A stretch of 64,000 nt of DNA, from assembly GCA_016787485.1 (NCBI GenBank), contig JAEUUL010000004.1, positions 221,017 through 285,016 of the forward strand. The letters are read 5' to 3'. Below the pieces are notes generated by a model that worked only from the letters and a program-made list of their open reading frames with translations, ran no database searches and had not been told where the DNA came from. Below, one piece after another: positions 44,396 through 53,629 of this stretch. Numbering within the stretch: the first letter of the stretch is position 1; each line of letters starts with the position of its first letter. Made by a program: the position numbers and the translations under genes. This DNA is from Bacteroidota bacterium. Lineage in GTDB: Bacteria > Bacteroidota > Bacteroidia > NS11-12g > UBA955.

Positions 44396-46627
44396 TTAAT
44401 CCCTGCGGGGACCACGGTCATCGCGGTTTTCCCTGCGGGGTCCGCGGTCGCCACGGTCACCACGGTCGGGACGGGGACCACGATCCGGACGGGGTTCGCG
44501 TTCTACATATCCTTCCGGCTTGGGTAACAGCGCTTTTATACTCAACCGGGCCTTGCCGGTTTTCTTGTCTATTTCTATCAGTTTCACATCCACCTTATCG
44601 CCTTCTTTCAACACACCTTCCATCGTAGGCAGGCGTTCCCAGGCAATCTCACTGATGTGTACAAGACCGTCTTTGCCGGGCATGAACTCCACAAATGCAC
44701 CGAAATCCATAATGGTTTTAACCACTCCATGGTAGGTGGCACCTTCTTCAGGCACAGCCACTATGGCGCGAATCATGCTGCTGGCCATATCCATGCTGTT
44801 CTTGTCTGCGCTGAATATCTCCACAAAACCTTTGCCATCGCGTTCTTCTATGGCTACTTTGGCTCCGCTGCGTGCCTGTATGTCCTGCACTACTTTGCCA
44901 CCTGGGCCTATTACCGCACCGATGAATTCTTTCTCGATTTCGATTACCTCTATACGGGGTGCATGGGGTTTCATGTCTGCATTCGGTTGGGTGATGGTTT
45001 TGTCCATCTCACCAATGATGTGCAGTCGGCCCGCTTTGGCTTGTTCCAGCGCCTGGGCCACCATATCCCATTTCAGTCCGTTGATTTTGATGTCCATCTG
45101 GCAGGCTGTGATCCCGTCTTTGGTTCCCACCACCTTAAAATCCATATCACCCAGGTGGTCTTCATCTCCCAGAATGTCTGAAAGAATGCTGTATTTGCTC
45201 GCATCTTCATTGGTAATCATACCCATGGCAATACCACCCACTGCCTTGCGGATTCCTATACCGGCATCCATCAGCGCCATACTACCTGCACAAACAGTAG
45301 CCATGCTGCTGCTGCCATTGCTTTCAAGTACATCGCTTACAATGCGGAGAACGTAAGGAATATTGTCCGGTACCATTTTCTTAAGGCCGCGCAGAGCCAG
45401 GTTTCCATGGCCTATTTCGCGCCTTCCGGGACCACGGTTGGGTTTTACTTCTCCGGTACTGAAGGCAGGGAAATTGTAATGAAGCATGAAGCGGTTGTAA
45501 CCATACAACATGGGCGCATCCAGCAGTTGCTCGTCCATTTTACTCCCCAGCGTCACTGTGGTCAGAGATTGCGTTTCACCGCGGGTAAACACAGCACTGC
45601 CATGGGCTGCGGGAAGATATCCCACTTCTGTCCATATGGGGCGGACCTGTGTGGTGCTGCGTCCGTCCAGACGTTTTCCGCTGTCCAGGATCATGGCACG
45701 CATCACATGGTATTCTGCTTCGTGAAAATACTTTTTGGTCAGTGAAATTTTTAGCGCAGCATCTTCTGCACCTTCAAATTGTTTCAGGTATTCTTCCAGC
45801 AGAGCCTTACCCGCTTCGCGGCGTTCGTTCTTGCCTTTTCCACTTTCAGCAATGGTGCGTATACCTGCACTGCACTCGGCAATTACGCGCTGGCGCAGTT
45901 CCTCGTCATTGGTTTCGTGGTTGTATTCACGCACGGGCTTGCGACCACCCATCTGCTCCAGAAACTTCATTTGCTCTGCGCATTGCAGTTTGATGGCTTC
46001 ATGGCCAAATTTCATGGCTTCCAGAAATTCCGATTCGGAAATCTCATTCATTTCGCCTTCCACCATGTTGATGTCATGGGCGGTACCACCCATCAGCAGA
46101 TCGATATCGCTTTGTTCCAGTTGCTCTGCGGTCGGGTTCACGATGAATTGTCCGTTGATGCGGGCTACACGCACTTCGCTGATGGGGCCCAGAAAGGGAA
46201 TGTCACTCAGCATAAGAGCCGTGCTGGCTGCAAGTCCCACATAACTGTCGGGCAGTATGTTCTGGTCGCTGCTGATGAGGGTAAGAATTACCTGTGTATC
46301 GGCATGGTAATCTTCAGGGAAAAGCGGACGCAGACAGCGGTCTACCAGTCGGCTGATGAGAATTTCATAATCGGTGAGGCGGGCTTCCCTGCGGTGAAAA
46401 CTGCCCGGGATGCGACCTACAGCACCAAATTTCTCCTGGTAATCTACACTCAGTGGCAGAAAATCCACACCTTCTTTGGCATCGTAATTACTTACCACAG
46501 TGGCAAGAATCATGGTGTTGCCCACCTTTACCACACAACTGCCGTGTGCCTGACGGGCCAGCTTGCCGGTCTCGATCTCTATGATCTGTCCGTTGCCCGT
46601 GTCAAATGTTGTTTTATATATATTCAT
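44396..46627 (-). CDS. pnp: Polyribonucleotide nucleotidyltransferase (PNPase)
   Basis: 743 residues. 3'-to-5' phosphorolytic RNA decay. Two RNase PH-like domains (GRIPGSFHRREARLTDYEIL in the first, FPAFSTGEVKPNRGPGRREIGHG in the second, quoted as FPAFSTGEVKPNRGPG), the KH domain (FIGAVIGPGGKVVQDIQ), and the S1 domain (ATYHGVVKTIMDFGAFVEF). The C-terminal 35-40 residues are a low-complexity Arg/Asp/Gly/Pro tail of repeated DRG units. Downstream of rpsO in the same direction, as in most bacteria, but separated here by a strong terminator. Confidence 0.97.
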   Translation of the reverse strand: MNIYKTTFDTGNGQIIEIETGKLARQAHGSCVVKVGNTMILATVVSNYDAKEGVDFLPLSVDYQEKFGAVGRIPGSFHRREARLTDYEILISRLVDRCLRPLFPEDYHADTQVILTLISSDQNILPDSYVGLAASTALMLSDIPFLGPISEVRVARINGQFIVNPTAEQLEQSDIDLLMGGTAHDINMVEGEMNEISESEFLEAMKFGHEAIKLQCAEQMKFLEQMGGRKPVREYNHETNDEELRQRVIAECSAGIRTIAESGKGKNERREAGKALLEEYLKQFEGAEDAALKISLTKKYFHEAEYHVMRAMILDSGKRLDGRSTTQVRPIWTEVGYLPAAHGSAVFTRGETQSLTTVTLGSKMDEQLLDAPMLYGYNRFMLHYNFPAFSTGEVKPNRGPGRREIGHGNLALRGLKKMVPDNIPYVLRIVSDVLESNGSSSMATVCAGSMALMDAGIGIRKAVGGIAMGMITNEDASKYSILSDILGDEDHLGDMDFKVVGTKDGITACQMDIKINGLKWDMVAQALEQAKAGRLHIIGEMDKTITQPNADMKPHAPRIEVIEIEKEFIGAVIGPGGKVVQDIQARSGAKVAIEERDGKGFVEIFSADKNSMDMASSMIRAIVAVPEEGATYHGVVKTIMDFGAFVEFMPGKDGLVHISEIAWERLPTMEGVLKEGDKVDVKLIEIDKKTGKARLSIKALLPKPEGYVEREPRPDRGPRPDRGDRGDRGPRRENRDDRGPRRD

Positions 46628-46648
46628 TTTTTAGGTTTTTTAAAGCAA

Positions 46649-46687
46649 AAAAGCCCCGAATCACCGGTTGGGTGAACGGGGCTTTTC
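46649..46687 (-). terminator. Intrinsic terminator between rpsO and pnp
   Basis: AAAAGCCCCG (46649-46658) pairs with CGGGGCTTTT (46677-46686), with an inner stem TCACC/GGTGA, and on the minus strand ends in six T. It would stop or attenuate rpsO transcripts before pnp. Confidence 0.88.
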
Positions 46688-46726
46688 TATCGTAAAATCG
46701 TTTCAGGGCCTGCGCCCTCCGCCGGT

Positions 46727-46996
46727 TTATTTGCGGAGACCGAGTTCCTTAATCAGTGCGCGGTATTTGAAAATGTCTTCCTTGGCCAGGTAATTCAGCA
46801 GGGCACGACGTTTTCCTACCAGCTTCACCAGACTCAGCTCGGCACTCTTGTCCTTGCGCTGACCCTTCAGGTGGTCGCTGATATAGTTGATACGTGCAGT
46901 AAACATGGCAACCTGTGCTTCAGTGCTACCGGTGTTCTTCTCACTGCCTCCGAATTTGGCAAAGATTTCTTTCTTTTGTTCAGCCGTTAAATGCAT
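46727..46996 (-). CDS. rpsO: 30S ribosomal protein S15
   Basis: 89 residues, the standard size. FGGSEKNTGSTEAQVAMFTARI and the LVGKRRALLNYLAKED block (first motif read as GGSEKNTGSTEAQVA) are diagnostic. S15 binds 16S rRNA early in 30S assembly. A -7 box (47017-47024) gives a short leader of about 15 nt. Confidence 0.98.
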   Translation of the reverse strand: MHLTAEQKKEIFAKFGGSEKNTGSTEAQVAMFTARINYISDHLKGQRKDKSAELSLVKLVGKRRALLNYLAKEDIFKYRALIKELGLRK

Positions 46997-47016
46997 GGTC
47001 CTCTAAAAATGGGCTG

Positions 47017-47024
47017 CAAAGATA
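47017..47024 (-). promoter_or_regulatory. -7 promoter box TATCTTTG for rpsO
   Basis: Exact TAnnTTTG, 20 bases before the rpsO ATG at 46996. Confidence 0.65.
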
Positions 47025-47161
47025 CATATTTGTACCTGAAATGTGGATATGACTGTGAATAATTTTTCTGACCTGTACTGCCGGCATGCTTCTGCGGCCC
47101 CGACAGCCTTTCTGTTGACTCCTCAAGCCCGGCTTTCTATCTGTAACCCGATTTCCATCCT

Positions 47162-48181
47162 ATGATTGAACTGCGTTCAGACACATTTACCCGGCCCACG
47201 CCCGCGATGTTGCAAGCCATGTTCTCTGCTCCTGTGGGAGATGATGTTTTTGGCGAAGACCCTACCGTAAATGAACTGGAAGACTTTGCAGCAAATTTGT
47301 TTGGCATGGAAGCCGCACTTTATTGCCCCAGCGGCACCATGACCAACCAGATTGCCATCAAGGTCCATACCCGACCTGGTGATGAGGTGATATGTGAGAG
47401 CCAGGCCCATGTGTACATTTATGAGGGTGGCGGCATCGCCTTCAACAGCAGTGCCCAGGCCCGCACCCTGCCCGGTATTCACGGACGGATTACGGCTGAA
47501 CAGGTGGCATCTGCCGTTAATCCGGAAGACGTGCACAAATCGCACAGCACACTTGTATGCCTTGAAAACACCAGTAACCGGGGAGGAGGCACATGTTATA
47601 ACTGGGATGAAATGACTGCCATCCGCAGGGTGTGTGATGAAAACGGCATGTCTCTGCACCTGGATGGTGCACGCTTGTTCAATGCGCTGGTGGCCAAAAG
47701 TGAATCACCCGGACAATACGGAGGTCTTTTCAACAGCATCAGCATTTGCCTCAGCAAGGGACTGGGAGCTCCTGTAGGTAGCCTGTTGCTTGGGAATAAG
47801 GATTTTATCCTTCAGGCCCGCAGGGTGCGCAAGGTATTCGGTGGCGGTATGCGGCAGGCAGGTTTTATGGCCGCAGCCGGACTGTACTCGCTGAAACACA
47901 ATGTGGAACGCCTGCAGCAAGACCATAATCACGCCCTGCATTTGTCTCAGGCGTTGCAAACCTGCAGCTGGGTGGCAGAGGTATTTCCCACCGAAACAAA
48001 CATTGTGATTGCCAGGGTGAAGCCTGCCGGTTCCGCCCCGGCTATTGCACAGCAATTCAAAGATGCAGGTGTGTCCCTCATCGCTATCTCGCCGGATCAG
48101 ATCCGGATGGTTACACATTTGGATGTGTCTGCATCAGATATTGAAAAAACGCTGGAAATAATTGGACAAATTAAACGCTGA
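47162..48181 (+). CDS. ltaE: Low-specificity L-threonine aldolase
   Basis: 339 residues. PLP enzyme that cleaves threonine or allo-threonine to glycine and acetaldehyde. Motifs: IELRSDTFTRPTPAML, VGDDVFGEDPTVNELE, CPSGTMTNQIAIKVH, HLDGARLFNA (PLP Asp), and CLSKGLGAPVGSLL with the PLP Lys. Ends with HLDVSASDIEKTLEII. With kbl in the same window there are two routes from threonine to glycine. The transposase gene begins four bases after its stop. Confidence 0.95.
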   Translation: MIELRSDTFTRPTPAMLQAMFSAPVGDDVFGEDPTVNELEDFAANLFGMEAALYCPSGTMTNQIAIKVHTRPGDEVICESQAHVYIYEGGGIAFNSSAQARTLPGIHGRITAEQVASAVNPEDVHKSHSTLVCLENTSNRGGGTCYNWDEMTAIRRVCDENGMSLHLDGARLFNALVAKSESPGQYGGLFNSISICLSKGLGAPVGSLLLGNKDFILQARRVRKVFGGGMRQAGFMAAAGLYSLKHNVERLQQDHNHALHLSQALQTCSWVAEVFPTETNIVIARVKPAGSAPAIAQQFKDAGVSLIAISPDQIRMVTHLDVSASDIEKTLEIIGQIKR

Positions 48182-48184
48182 AGT

Positions 48185-48637
48185 ATGGGACAATCATTGG
48201 TAAAAAATTGTATTCACATTGTTTTCAGCACAAAACACAGACAGCCCCTGATTTATTCGCCATTCGAAGAACAGCTCCATGCCTACCTTGGGGGAATTTG
48301 TAAAAATCTGGAGTGTTTTCCCATTATTGTAGGAGGTTATACCGACCATGTTCACATTTTATGTATGCTTTCAAAAAAAATGGCATTAATGAAATTATTG
48401 GAAACTTTGAAATCCAATTCTTCAAAATGGATGAAAACAAAAGACAAATCTCTTGAAAACTTTTCCTGGCAGAATGGATATGCGGCATTTTCGGTGAATC
48501 CGGATGAAAAGGAGAAAGTGTTTCGGTACATTTTAAATCAAAAAGAACACCACAAAAAAATTACTTTTCAGGATGAATTTCTGGACATTTTGAAATCTCA
48601 GGATTTGGAGTATGATGAACGTTTTGTATGGGATTGA
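48185..48637 (+). CDS. REP-associated tyrosine transposase (IS200-like, RAYT)
   Basis: 150 residues. HUH single-strand nuclease with the motif DHVHIL (His55/His57) and the catalytic Tyr115 in RYILNQKEHHKK. The N-terminus KNCIHIVFSTKHRQPLI is the RAYT/Y1 type. The ORF is full length, has no flanking inverted ends of an IS, and is followed at once by five REP-like palindromes, the usual setting of domesticated RAYTs that mobilise REPs. Confidence 0.92.
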   Translation: MGQSLVKNCIHIVFSTKHRQPLIYSPFEEQLHAYLGGICKNLECFPIIVGGYTDHVHILCMLSKKMALMKLLETLKSNSSKWMKTKDKSLENFSWQNGYAAFSVNPDEKEKVFRYILNQKEHHKKITFQDEFLDILKSQDLEYDERFVWD

Positions 48638-48638
48638 T

Positions 48639-48864
48639 GCCGCCCTTTCAGGGCTGGCAATCGGCACGTAATGGCAGCATCCCGCTATGCGGAATGCTTT
48701 GGTATTCCGCCCTTTCAGGGCTCCGCGAAAAAATTTACGCATGGAAAGGAAGCCCCGAAGGGGCGACATACTTTAGCCCATTGGAACAATAGCGAAGCAC
48801 AAAATTGAGCCCTGAAAGGGCGACAGAATAATCCGGATACTAGCGCAACACCCCGCAAGGGCGA
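48639..48864. repeat. Five REP-like palindromes downstream of the RAYT gene
   Basis: Two copies read CGCCCTTTCAGGGCT (48641-48655 and 48708-48722). Three read the other way: AGCCCCGAAGGGGCGACAT (48751-48769), GAGCCCTGAAAGGGCGACA (48807-48825) and a weaker CCCCGCAAGGGCGAG (48850-48864). The consensus is AGCCC-Y-GAA-R-GGGCGACA, and the copies face each other as in BIMEs. Unit spacing is irregular, so it is not a CRISPR. Confidence 0.85.
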
Positions 48865-48869
48865 GTACT

Positions 48870-51788
48870 TCACTTCAGCAAATCATTCGCAAATGCTTCT
48901 ACCGTGGCTTTGGGACTGGGCAGATTGATGGTGAAACTGCGGTCAAGCGGTTCACCCGCATAGGTGCCTTTTACTTTCATGGTCACCATGCCGCCATCTG
49001 CCACATTCAGTTTGCTTTCAAAGTAGGCATAAGTGATGGTCACCACACCTGTGCTGCCTTTTTCCACGATGTATTTGGTGGCTTTCAATGATCCGCCGGT
49101 AATGGCACCGGTTCCCTGAACCACAACTTTGGCAGCCTGCAAACTTTTATCTGCTGTTTCCCGGGCAGTTATCAGGCTGGCTATGCGCGGATCCAGATCT
49201 ATCGGGGTTTGGTCGCAACCATCACCCAGCGCCTCAAGCACCTTTTCCGAGGCTTTCAGAACTCCCTTTGCTGTGGCCACAGCCGTTTCCAGCCCTATCA
49301 CTTCCGCCTTCAGTTTGGTGATTTTCGCCCCGTTCTCAGGCGCTTTGGTGATATCTTTATCAATCTCTTTTTTCAGTTTTTTTATCTTGTCTTCCTTATC
49401 ATCAATATCATCTTTCAGGTTATTTACCTTTCTGCGGTCACGCCTTACATCCGCCTGCGCTTCGGTAAATTTGGCACAGTCCTTTTCTCTGGCCTCCCGC
49501 ACAATTTTCCGTTGCTTCTCTATATCGTTATTCAATGTGGAAACCTCCGTCTGTTTTTGGGTGAGTGTAGCCTGTGCTTCTCTGAAAGCTTTCTGAGAAT
49601 TCTTTGTAGCCCGGTCAATTTCGGCGGATGCAATTTCACTGATATAGGTTTGCAAATCTGAATCCATTGTAGCCATCACATTGTACCCCGGACCGTCTTT
49701 TGTGCTACCTGCAGCCACACGCAATTTTGCCTGAAACTGGTCAAATATTTTGCCGTTCATATACAAATCAAATCCATTATCACTCAGCATCATTTCAGAT
49801 TCCGCAGTGAGTTTCAGCAGTGTCGCTTTTCCGCTGTAGGCAATTTTGGAGGATTTCGGATTTCCGGTACTCAGTGTCATATTGAAATATGGATCGGGTT
49901 TTCCCATTGCACCTGTAAAAGAAAAATAGGGCGTGTATACAATTCCGGTCATGGAAGCCCCGGCTTTAATGCCGCCTGATGAAATGCCCACCAGCATTTG
50001 TGTGGTGTACCCGTCTATGGTGCTTTTTCCTTTAATCAGAAATCCCGGATCGTATGTGTTTTCCAAAACGGTTACAGCGGTTACTCCGGGCACAATTGTA
50101 AGGCGTGCATCGGTCACTGCCATGGAGTTTACTGTATTTTTAATGTCATCCAGCACCTGAAATTTCGGGTTGGAATATTGTACCAGTTTTACCACATCAC
50201 TCATCAGTATCTGGTTGAAACCGGCATCAATCATACATTGTGTGGGATTGGAAGGATCCAGTGCAAAAATCACATCACCCGCAAATGCCGGACTGGCCGG
50301 ATTTCCTGCTTTCAGTTTTCCCTTGAACTGCAGGGTGGGCATGGGGATAGGCGTGGTTTTGAAACTCACCCCGACTCCGATTCCAAGGTCGGACAATTGC
50401 ACTCCGTTGGTTTCAAACGGGCGGTCCCAGGTGCCTTGCATGATGCCTTGCACCGCCAATTCCAGATTGGTTAAATCCACCCCGATTTGTGTACTGAAAT
50501 TCAATATTTTCTTTTCAGTTTTTACATCCATATTTCCACCCAGACTGATGGTAAAACTTGCCGGATTTGGTGCGATGGTGAAATTTACATTTTTCAAAAT
50601 CACATTCCGTTTTTCATCCATGGGTATACTGGCATCCAGCGAGGCCATCAGTTTCAGATCGGCTACATTATTGCTTAGGGTGGCCCGCAGCAGCAGCTGA
50701 CTTTTTCCCATAAAATTTTGCAATTCTTTGCTTACTGCAGATATATCGTACAAAGACAATAAGGTTAGTCCGCGTGTCACTTCTGTTTCCTGCCCCAGTT
50801 TTTTAAACAAACCCAGCCTTGTTTTTTGTGTGGAAGAAGCCAGTACAATGGCTGTATTTTTCAATCCCACATTGTCCAGTACAGACAGATTCTGGTCTAT
50901 GCGTGCAAAAGAAAAGTCAGACGGCGGCGACACTCCCACCATAAATTCCAGTGGAGTGACAGAAGCATTCATATAAAATTCCACCTGTCCGAAGTCGGAG
51001 CTGGATTGCATACTGAAAATTCTGGCATAGGGTGCTATGGAAAACGAACCACTGCTCATGGATAAATTCCAGAAAGCATCGGGCCATTCAGGTGCTTTGG
51101 TCATGCCCAGCGTGCCAAGTACATTGCCCAGGCTCAGCGTGCTGATATCGCCTGTAATCACACATTCCTCCGGCTTGCTGGACAAGGTTGCACCTGCTTT
51201 CAACCGGGCTTCACCCAATTTGAAAATACCCGCAAGGGTGGATGAAATGGAAACTCCTCCCACCGGATTGTTCAGATTAAAATCCACAGCAATGTCACTC
51301 ACAGATATGCCCGTCGCCGGCTTCCAGTCCTCCTGCGCAGCAAAGCGAATACCCACGGTACTTATTTTTTTATCGGCAATTTCCAGGTACAGAGAATGCA
51401 AGCTCACCAGTTTCTGTATGTCTGCAGGCATCCAGTTTACAAAGTTCTGTTTCGCCATTTTTTGTTGCGATGCAGAAGAGAGTTGGCTTCCGGCTGGAAA
51501 CTGCAGTTCAAAGCGGGCCATGGCATCTGCAGAAACAAAACTGGCCGACAGATTGACCTGGTTGATTTGAAAAAATGTGGCTTTGCCGCTGATTTTATAA
51601 CCTTCGCCTACCGACTCTGTCTGTAAATCTGAAAATACATAATCTTCGTTTTCCTGAAAAAGCGGTGACAGCGCGGTTTTCATCTGCTGAATGAGTTCGT
51701 CCGGCACAGGAGGCAATGTGCGGGCTTGTAAGGATTGGGCTGCAACAAAGGCAAGAACATACAGCAGAATGGGTTTGTAGCTGAACAT
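48870..51788 (-). CDS. Large secreted protein, beta-rich with C-terminal coiled coil
   Basis: 972 residues from MFSYKPILLYVLAFVAAQS, a signal peptide (cleavage likely after LQA); the longer frame to 51875 has no signal. Residues about 30-700 are a beta-strand-rich repetitive region with many AxFELxF and GxVxIS-type strands. About 715-855 is a charged coiled coil (EIDRATKNSQKAFREAQ, KDDIDDKEDKIKKLKKEIDK) with scattered Cys. A final beta-rich 100 residues follow. No family recognised. It has its own -7 box, but lies downstream of the caspase/sigma/anti-sigma genes on the same strand and could be a target of that sigma factor. Confidence 0.72.
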   Translation of the reverse strand: MFSYKPILLYVLAFVAAQSLQARTLPPVPDELIQQMKTALSPLFQENEDYVFSDLQTESVGEGYKISGKATFFQINQVNLSASFVSADAMARFELQFPAGSQLSSASQQKMAKQNFVNWMPADIQKLVSLHSLYLEIADKKISTVGIRFAAQEDWKPATGISVSDIAVDFNLNNPVGGVSISSTLAGIFKLGEARLKAGATLSSKPEECVITGDISTLSLGNVLGTLGMTKAPEWPDAFWNLSMSSGSFSIAPYARIFSMQSSSDFGQVEFYMNASVTPLEFMVGVSPPSDFSFARIDQNLSVLDNVGLKNTAIVLASSTQKTRLGLFKKLGQETEVTRGLTLLSLYDISAVSKELQNFMGKSQLLLRATLSNNVADLKLMASLDASIPMDEKRNVILKNVNFTIAPNPASFTISLGGNMDVKTEKKILNFSTQIGVDLTNLELAVQGIMQGTWDRPFETNGVQLSDLGIGVGVSFKTTPIPMPTLQFKGKLKAGNPASPAFAGDVIFALDPSNPTQCMIDAGFNQILMSDVVKLVQYSNPKFQVLDDIKNTVNSMAVTDARLTIVPGVTAVTVLENTYDPGFLIKGKSTIDGYTTQMLVGISSGGIKAGASMTGIVYTPYFSFTGAMGKPDPYFNMTLSTGNPKSSKIAYSGKATLLKLTAESEMMLSDNGFDLYMNGKIFDQFQAKLRVAAGSTKDGPGYNVMATMDSDLQTYISEIASAEIDRATKNSQKAFREAQATLTQKQTEVSTLNNDIEKQRKIVREAREKDCAKFTEAQADVRRDRRKVNNLKDDIDDKEDKIKKLKKEIDKDITKAPENGAKITKLKAEVIGLETAVATAKGVLKASEKVLEALGDGCDQTPIDLDPRIASLITARETADKSLQAAKVVVQGTGAITGGSLKATKYIVEKGSTGVVTITYAYFESKLNVADGGMVTMKVKGTYAGEPLDRSFTINLPSPKATVEAFANDLLK

Positions 51789-51809
51789 GGTTTGGAGTGG
51801 GGTAAACAA

Positions 51810-51817
51810 CAAAGTTA
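51810..51817 (-). promoter_or_regulatory. -7 promoter box TAACTTTG for the 972-residue protein
   Basis: Exact TAnnTTTG, 21 bases before the ATG at 51788. Fixes the start and suggests house-keeping transcription in addition to any ECF control. Confidence 0.6.
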
Positions 51818-51928
51818 ATCTTTTTCCGATAATTGGATTTTGCAGTGGTTTACAACAGGCAGACCTGAATGCCATAGAACAATCTGAATCAATTACCGGT
51901 GCGCATCCCCATCGGGGGTCAATCGGAT

Positions 51929-53629
51929 TTACAAGAGCTTCATATCCGTTTCCAGCATCTTTTTTAACACCCCCGTATTCAGTAGCTCCCAGGCAGAAAC
52001 CTGCACGCTGTGTTGTGTATTCGTCCGGGTTATTGACATCTGCTGTTGTCCCTTTTCATTTCTGAATGCAACAATCAGCGCAGGCTCCTGCGCTGCACAG
52101 CCAGCTGCCTGCGCAATTTCTTCATACACAATTGCCCGCATGACCGCCCTGAAATTGGAATAAAATATATACACCTTTTCGGCATTGTCCACACCGGAAA
52201 TACGCATATTTACTTTCGGTCCCGATTTGAAAAAATCACAATTGATATAGTTAAATTGATTGGCCACAATCTGGTTGATTTTTTCTGCCATGGTATCTTT
52301 GACCGTTGCAGTTATAAATGGGCTACCGGTGTATTGGATGACAGGTTTCAGGTGAACCATAAACTGACCCGGGGATTGTACATTTTTCAGGGTAACCGTA
52401 TCCAGTTTGTTTCTGTAGCGCATCACTGCCCGATCTGCATTTTTAAATTTCTTTTTCGTAGAAATATAATCAAACCCACTCAATTGACCACCCAATGTGG
52501 TATGAAATTTCAGGTGTAGTGTCTGGGAATCCTGCATGAGTTTGCGTTTGATCCGTGGTGACATATTGTTGAACTGTCTGAGGTAAACTTCCATCGTTTT
52601 CGGGTCCGGACAATCCTTTATTTCCGGCACAAAAACAATACGTTCACATCGTTCATCGGTAAAGCCGGCTGTTTCCGGAAAAGACGGCATTCGGGTTTGA
52701 GTATCAGGCCTGTTTGTTTCTTTTCCGGTGAGCCAGTTCAGCAGTCCTGTACTGTCTCTTTCGCCGTAAAATGCAATCATTCGATGATCGGTTTCAATGG
52801 CCGGAAATTGCAGCGTATAGTGTTTCCCGGCAGCTACTTTCAATTCCCGGTTATTCTGGCTTGCTTCAATAAAGCAACTTCCGCCGGACTGCAGCAGTTC
52901 CTTGTTGCTGATGGTTGTAATATCATCTTTGAGCATGTCATAATAATTCAGATATTCTTTTACCCGATACTGAATAAGACCATGTACAGGTTGGCCTTCA
53001 GAACCGGCACAGAGTCCGGCGGGAATCAACAGTTTCAGTCCGCCCTTGCACTGTAGAACTGTATCCCTGTCTGCCCATGCCTGAAAACCCTGAAATTCAG
53101 CGCCATCCATGGGTGTATTCAGCGTTGATGCCGGTAGCGCGGTATGAGTCCGGATTTCATTTTCAGGCTGCATGTTCAATGGTTTCTGACTGATAATTTC
53201 TGCAGCAGGCCTGGCCGTATAATGTGCAGCAGGTATTGCCGGTTCTGCTGGTCTGAATGAAGGATCCGCCATGGCACTTTTCGGTTCTTTTATGGTGCTG
53301 TCCTTAACCACTGTCACGCCGGATATTTCGCCTTTTTTTACTGTATTCCCGGAGGTTGGTTGGTTCCATTTCCAGGTGAAAAGCGAAACAATCAGCAGCG
53401 CACAGCACAAACCTGCTATGGACAAAAATCTCCGCATTTTCCATTGCCATGCGGCATGAGAGATATCCCTTTGCAGTTCTCCGGTTTGCAAAGCCTGCAG
53501 AGCCATTTTCCATTGCCCGGCTGCTTCACGCAGGGGTGGATTGGCCAGAAATTCGGTTTCCAATATCAGTTTTTCGCCGGGAAGCAATTTTCCCTGAAGG
53601 TATTTTTCTATGGTTTCAGTAGGTTTCAT
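51929..53629 (-). CDS. Putative anti-sigma factor with large extracytoplasmic domain
   Basis: 566 residues from MKPTETIEKYLQGKLLPGEK, a short cytoplasmic part whose IEKYLQGKLLPGEKLI start resembles anti-sigma N-termini. One membrane segment follows (RRFLSIAGLCCALLIVSLFTW, about residues 65-84), then about 480 extracytoplasmic residues, including FQAWADRDTVLQCKGG, a beta-rich centre, and LNTGVLKKML at the end. No zinc-binding HxxxCxxC is seen. It overlaps the ECF sigma gene by 14 bases, the usual sigma/anti-sigma coupling. The outer part may sense an envelope signal. Confidence 0.7.
   Translation of the reverse strand: MKPTETIEKYLQGKLLPGEKLILETEFLANPPLREAAGQWKMALQALQTGELQRDISHAAWQWKMRRFLSIAGLCCALLIVSLFTWKWNQPTSGNTVKKGEISGVTVVKDSTIKEPKSAMADPSFRPAEPAIPAAHYTARPAAEIISQKPLNMQPENEIRTHTALPASTLNTPMDGAEFQGFQAWADRDTVLQCKGGLKLLIPAGLCAGSEGQPVHGLIQYRVKEYLNYYDMLKDDITTISNKELLQSGGSCFIEASQNNRELKVAAGKHYTLQFPAIETDHRMIAFYGERDSTGLLNWLTGKETNRPDTQTRMPSFPETAGFTDERCERIVFVPEIKDCPDPKTMEVYLRQFNNMSPRIKRKLMQDSQTLHLKFHTTLGGQLSGFDYISTKKKFKNADRAVMRYRNKLDTVTLKNVQSPGQFMVHLKPVIQYTGSPFITATVKDTMAEKINQIVANQFNYINCDFFKSGPKVNMRISGVDNAEKVYIFYSNFRAVMRAIVYEEIAQAAGCAAQEPALIVAFRNEKGQQQMSITRTNTQHSVQVSAWELLNTGVLKKMLETDMKLL

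Noticed and set aside
48185..48637. Complete insertion sequence of the IS200/IS605 type
   Set aside because: No tnpB and no element ends were found; the setting fits a domesticated RAYT.
48639..48864. Possible CRISPR array
   Set aside because: Palindromes face both ways, vary in sequence and spacing (about 40-70 bases), and have no cas genes; the RAYT next door explains them as REPs.
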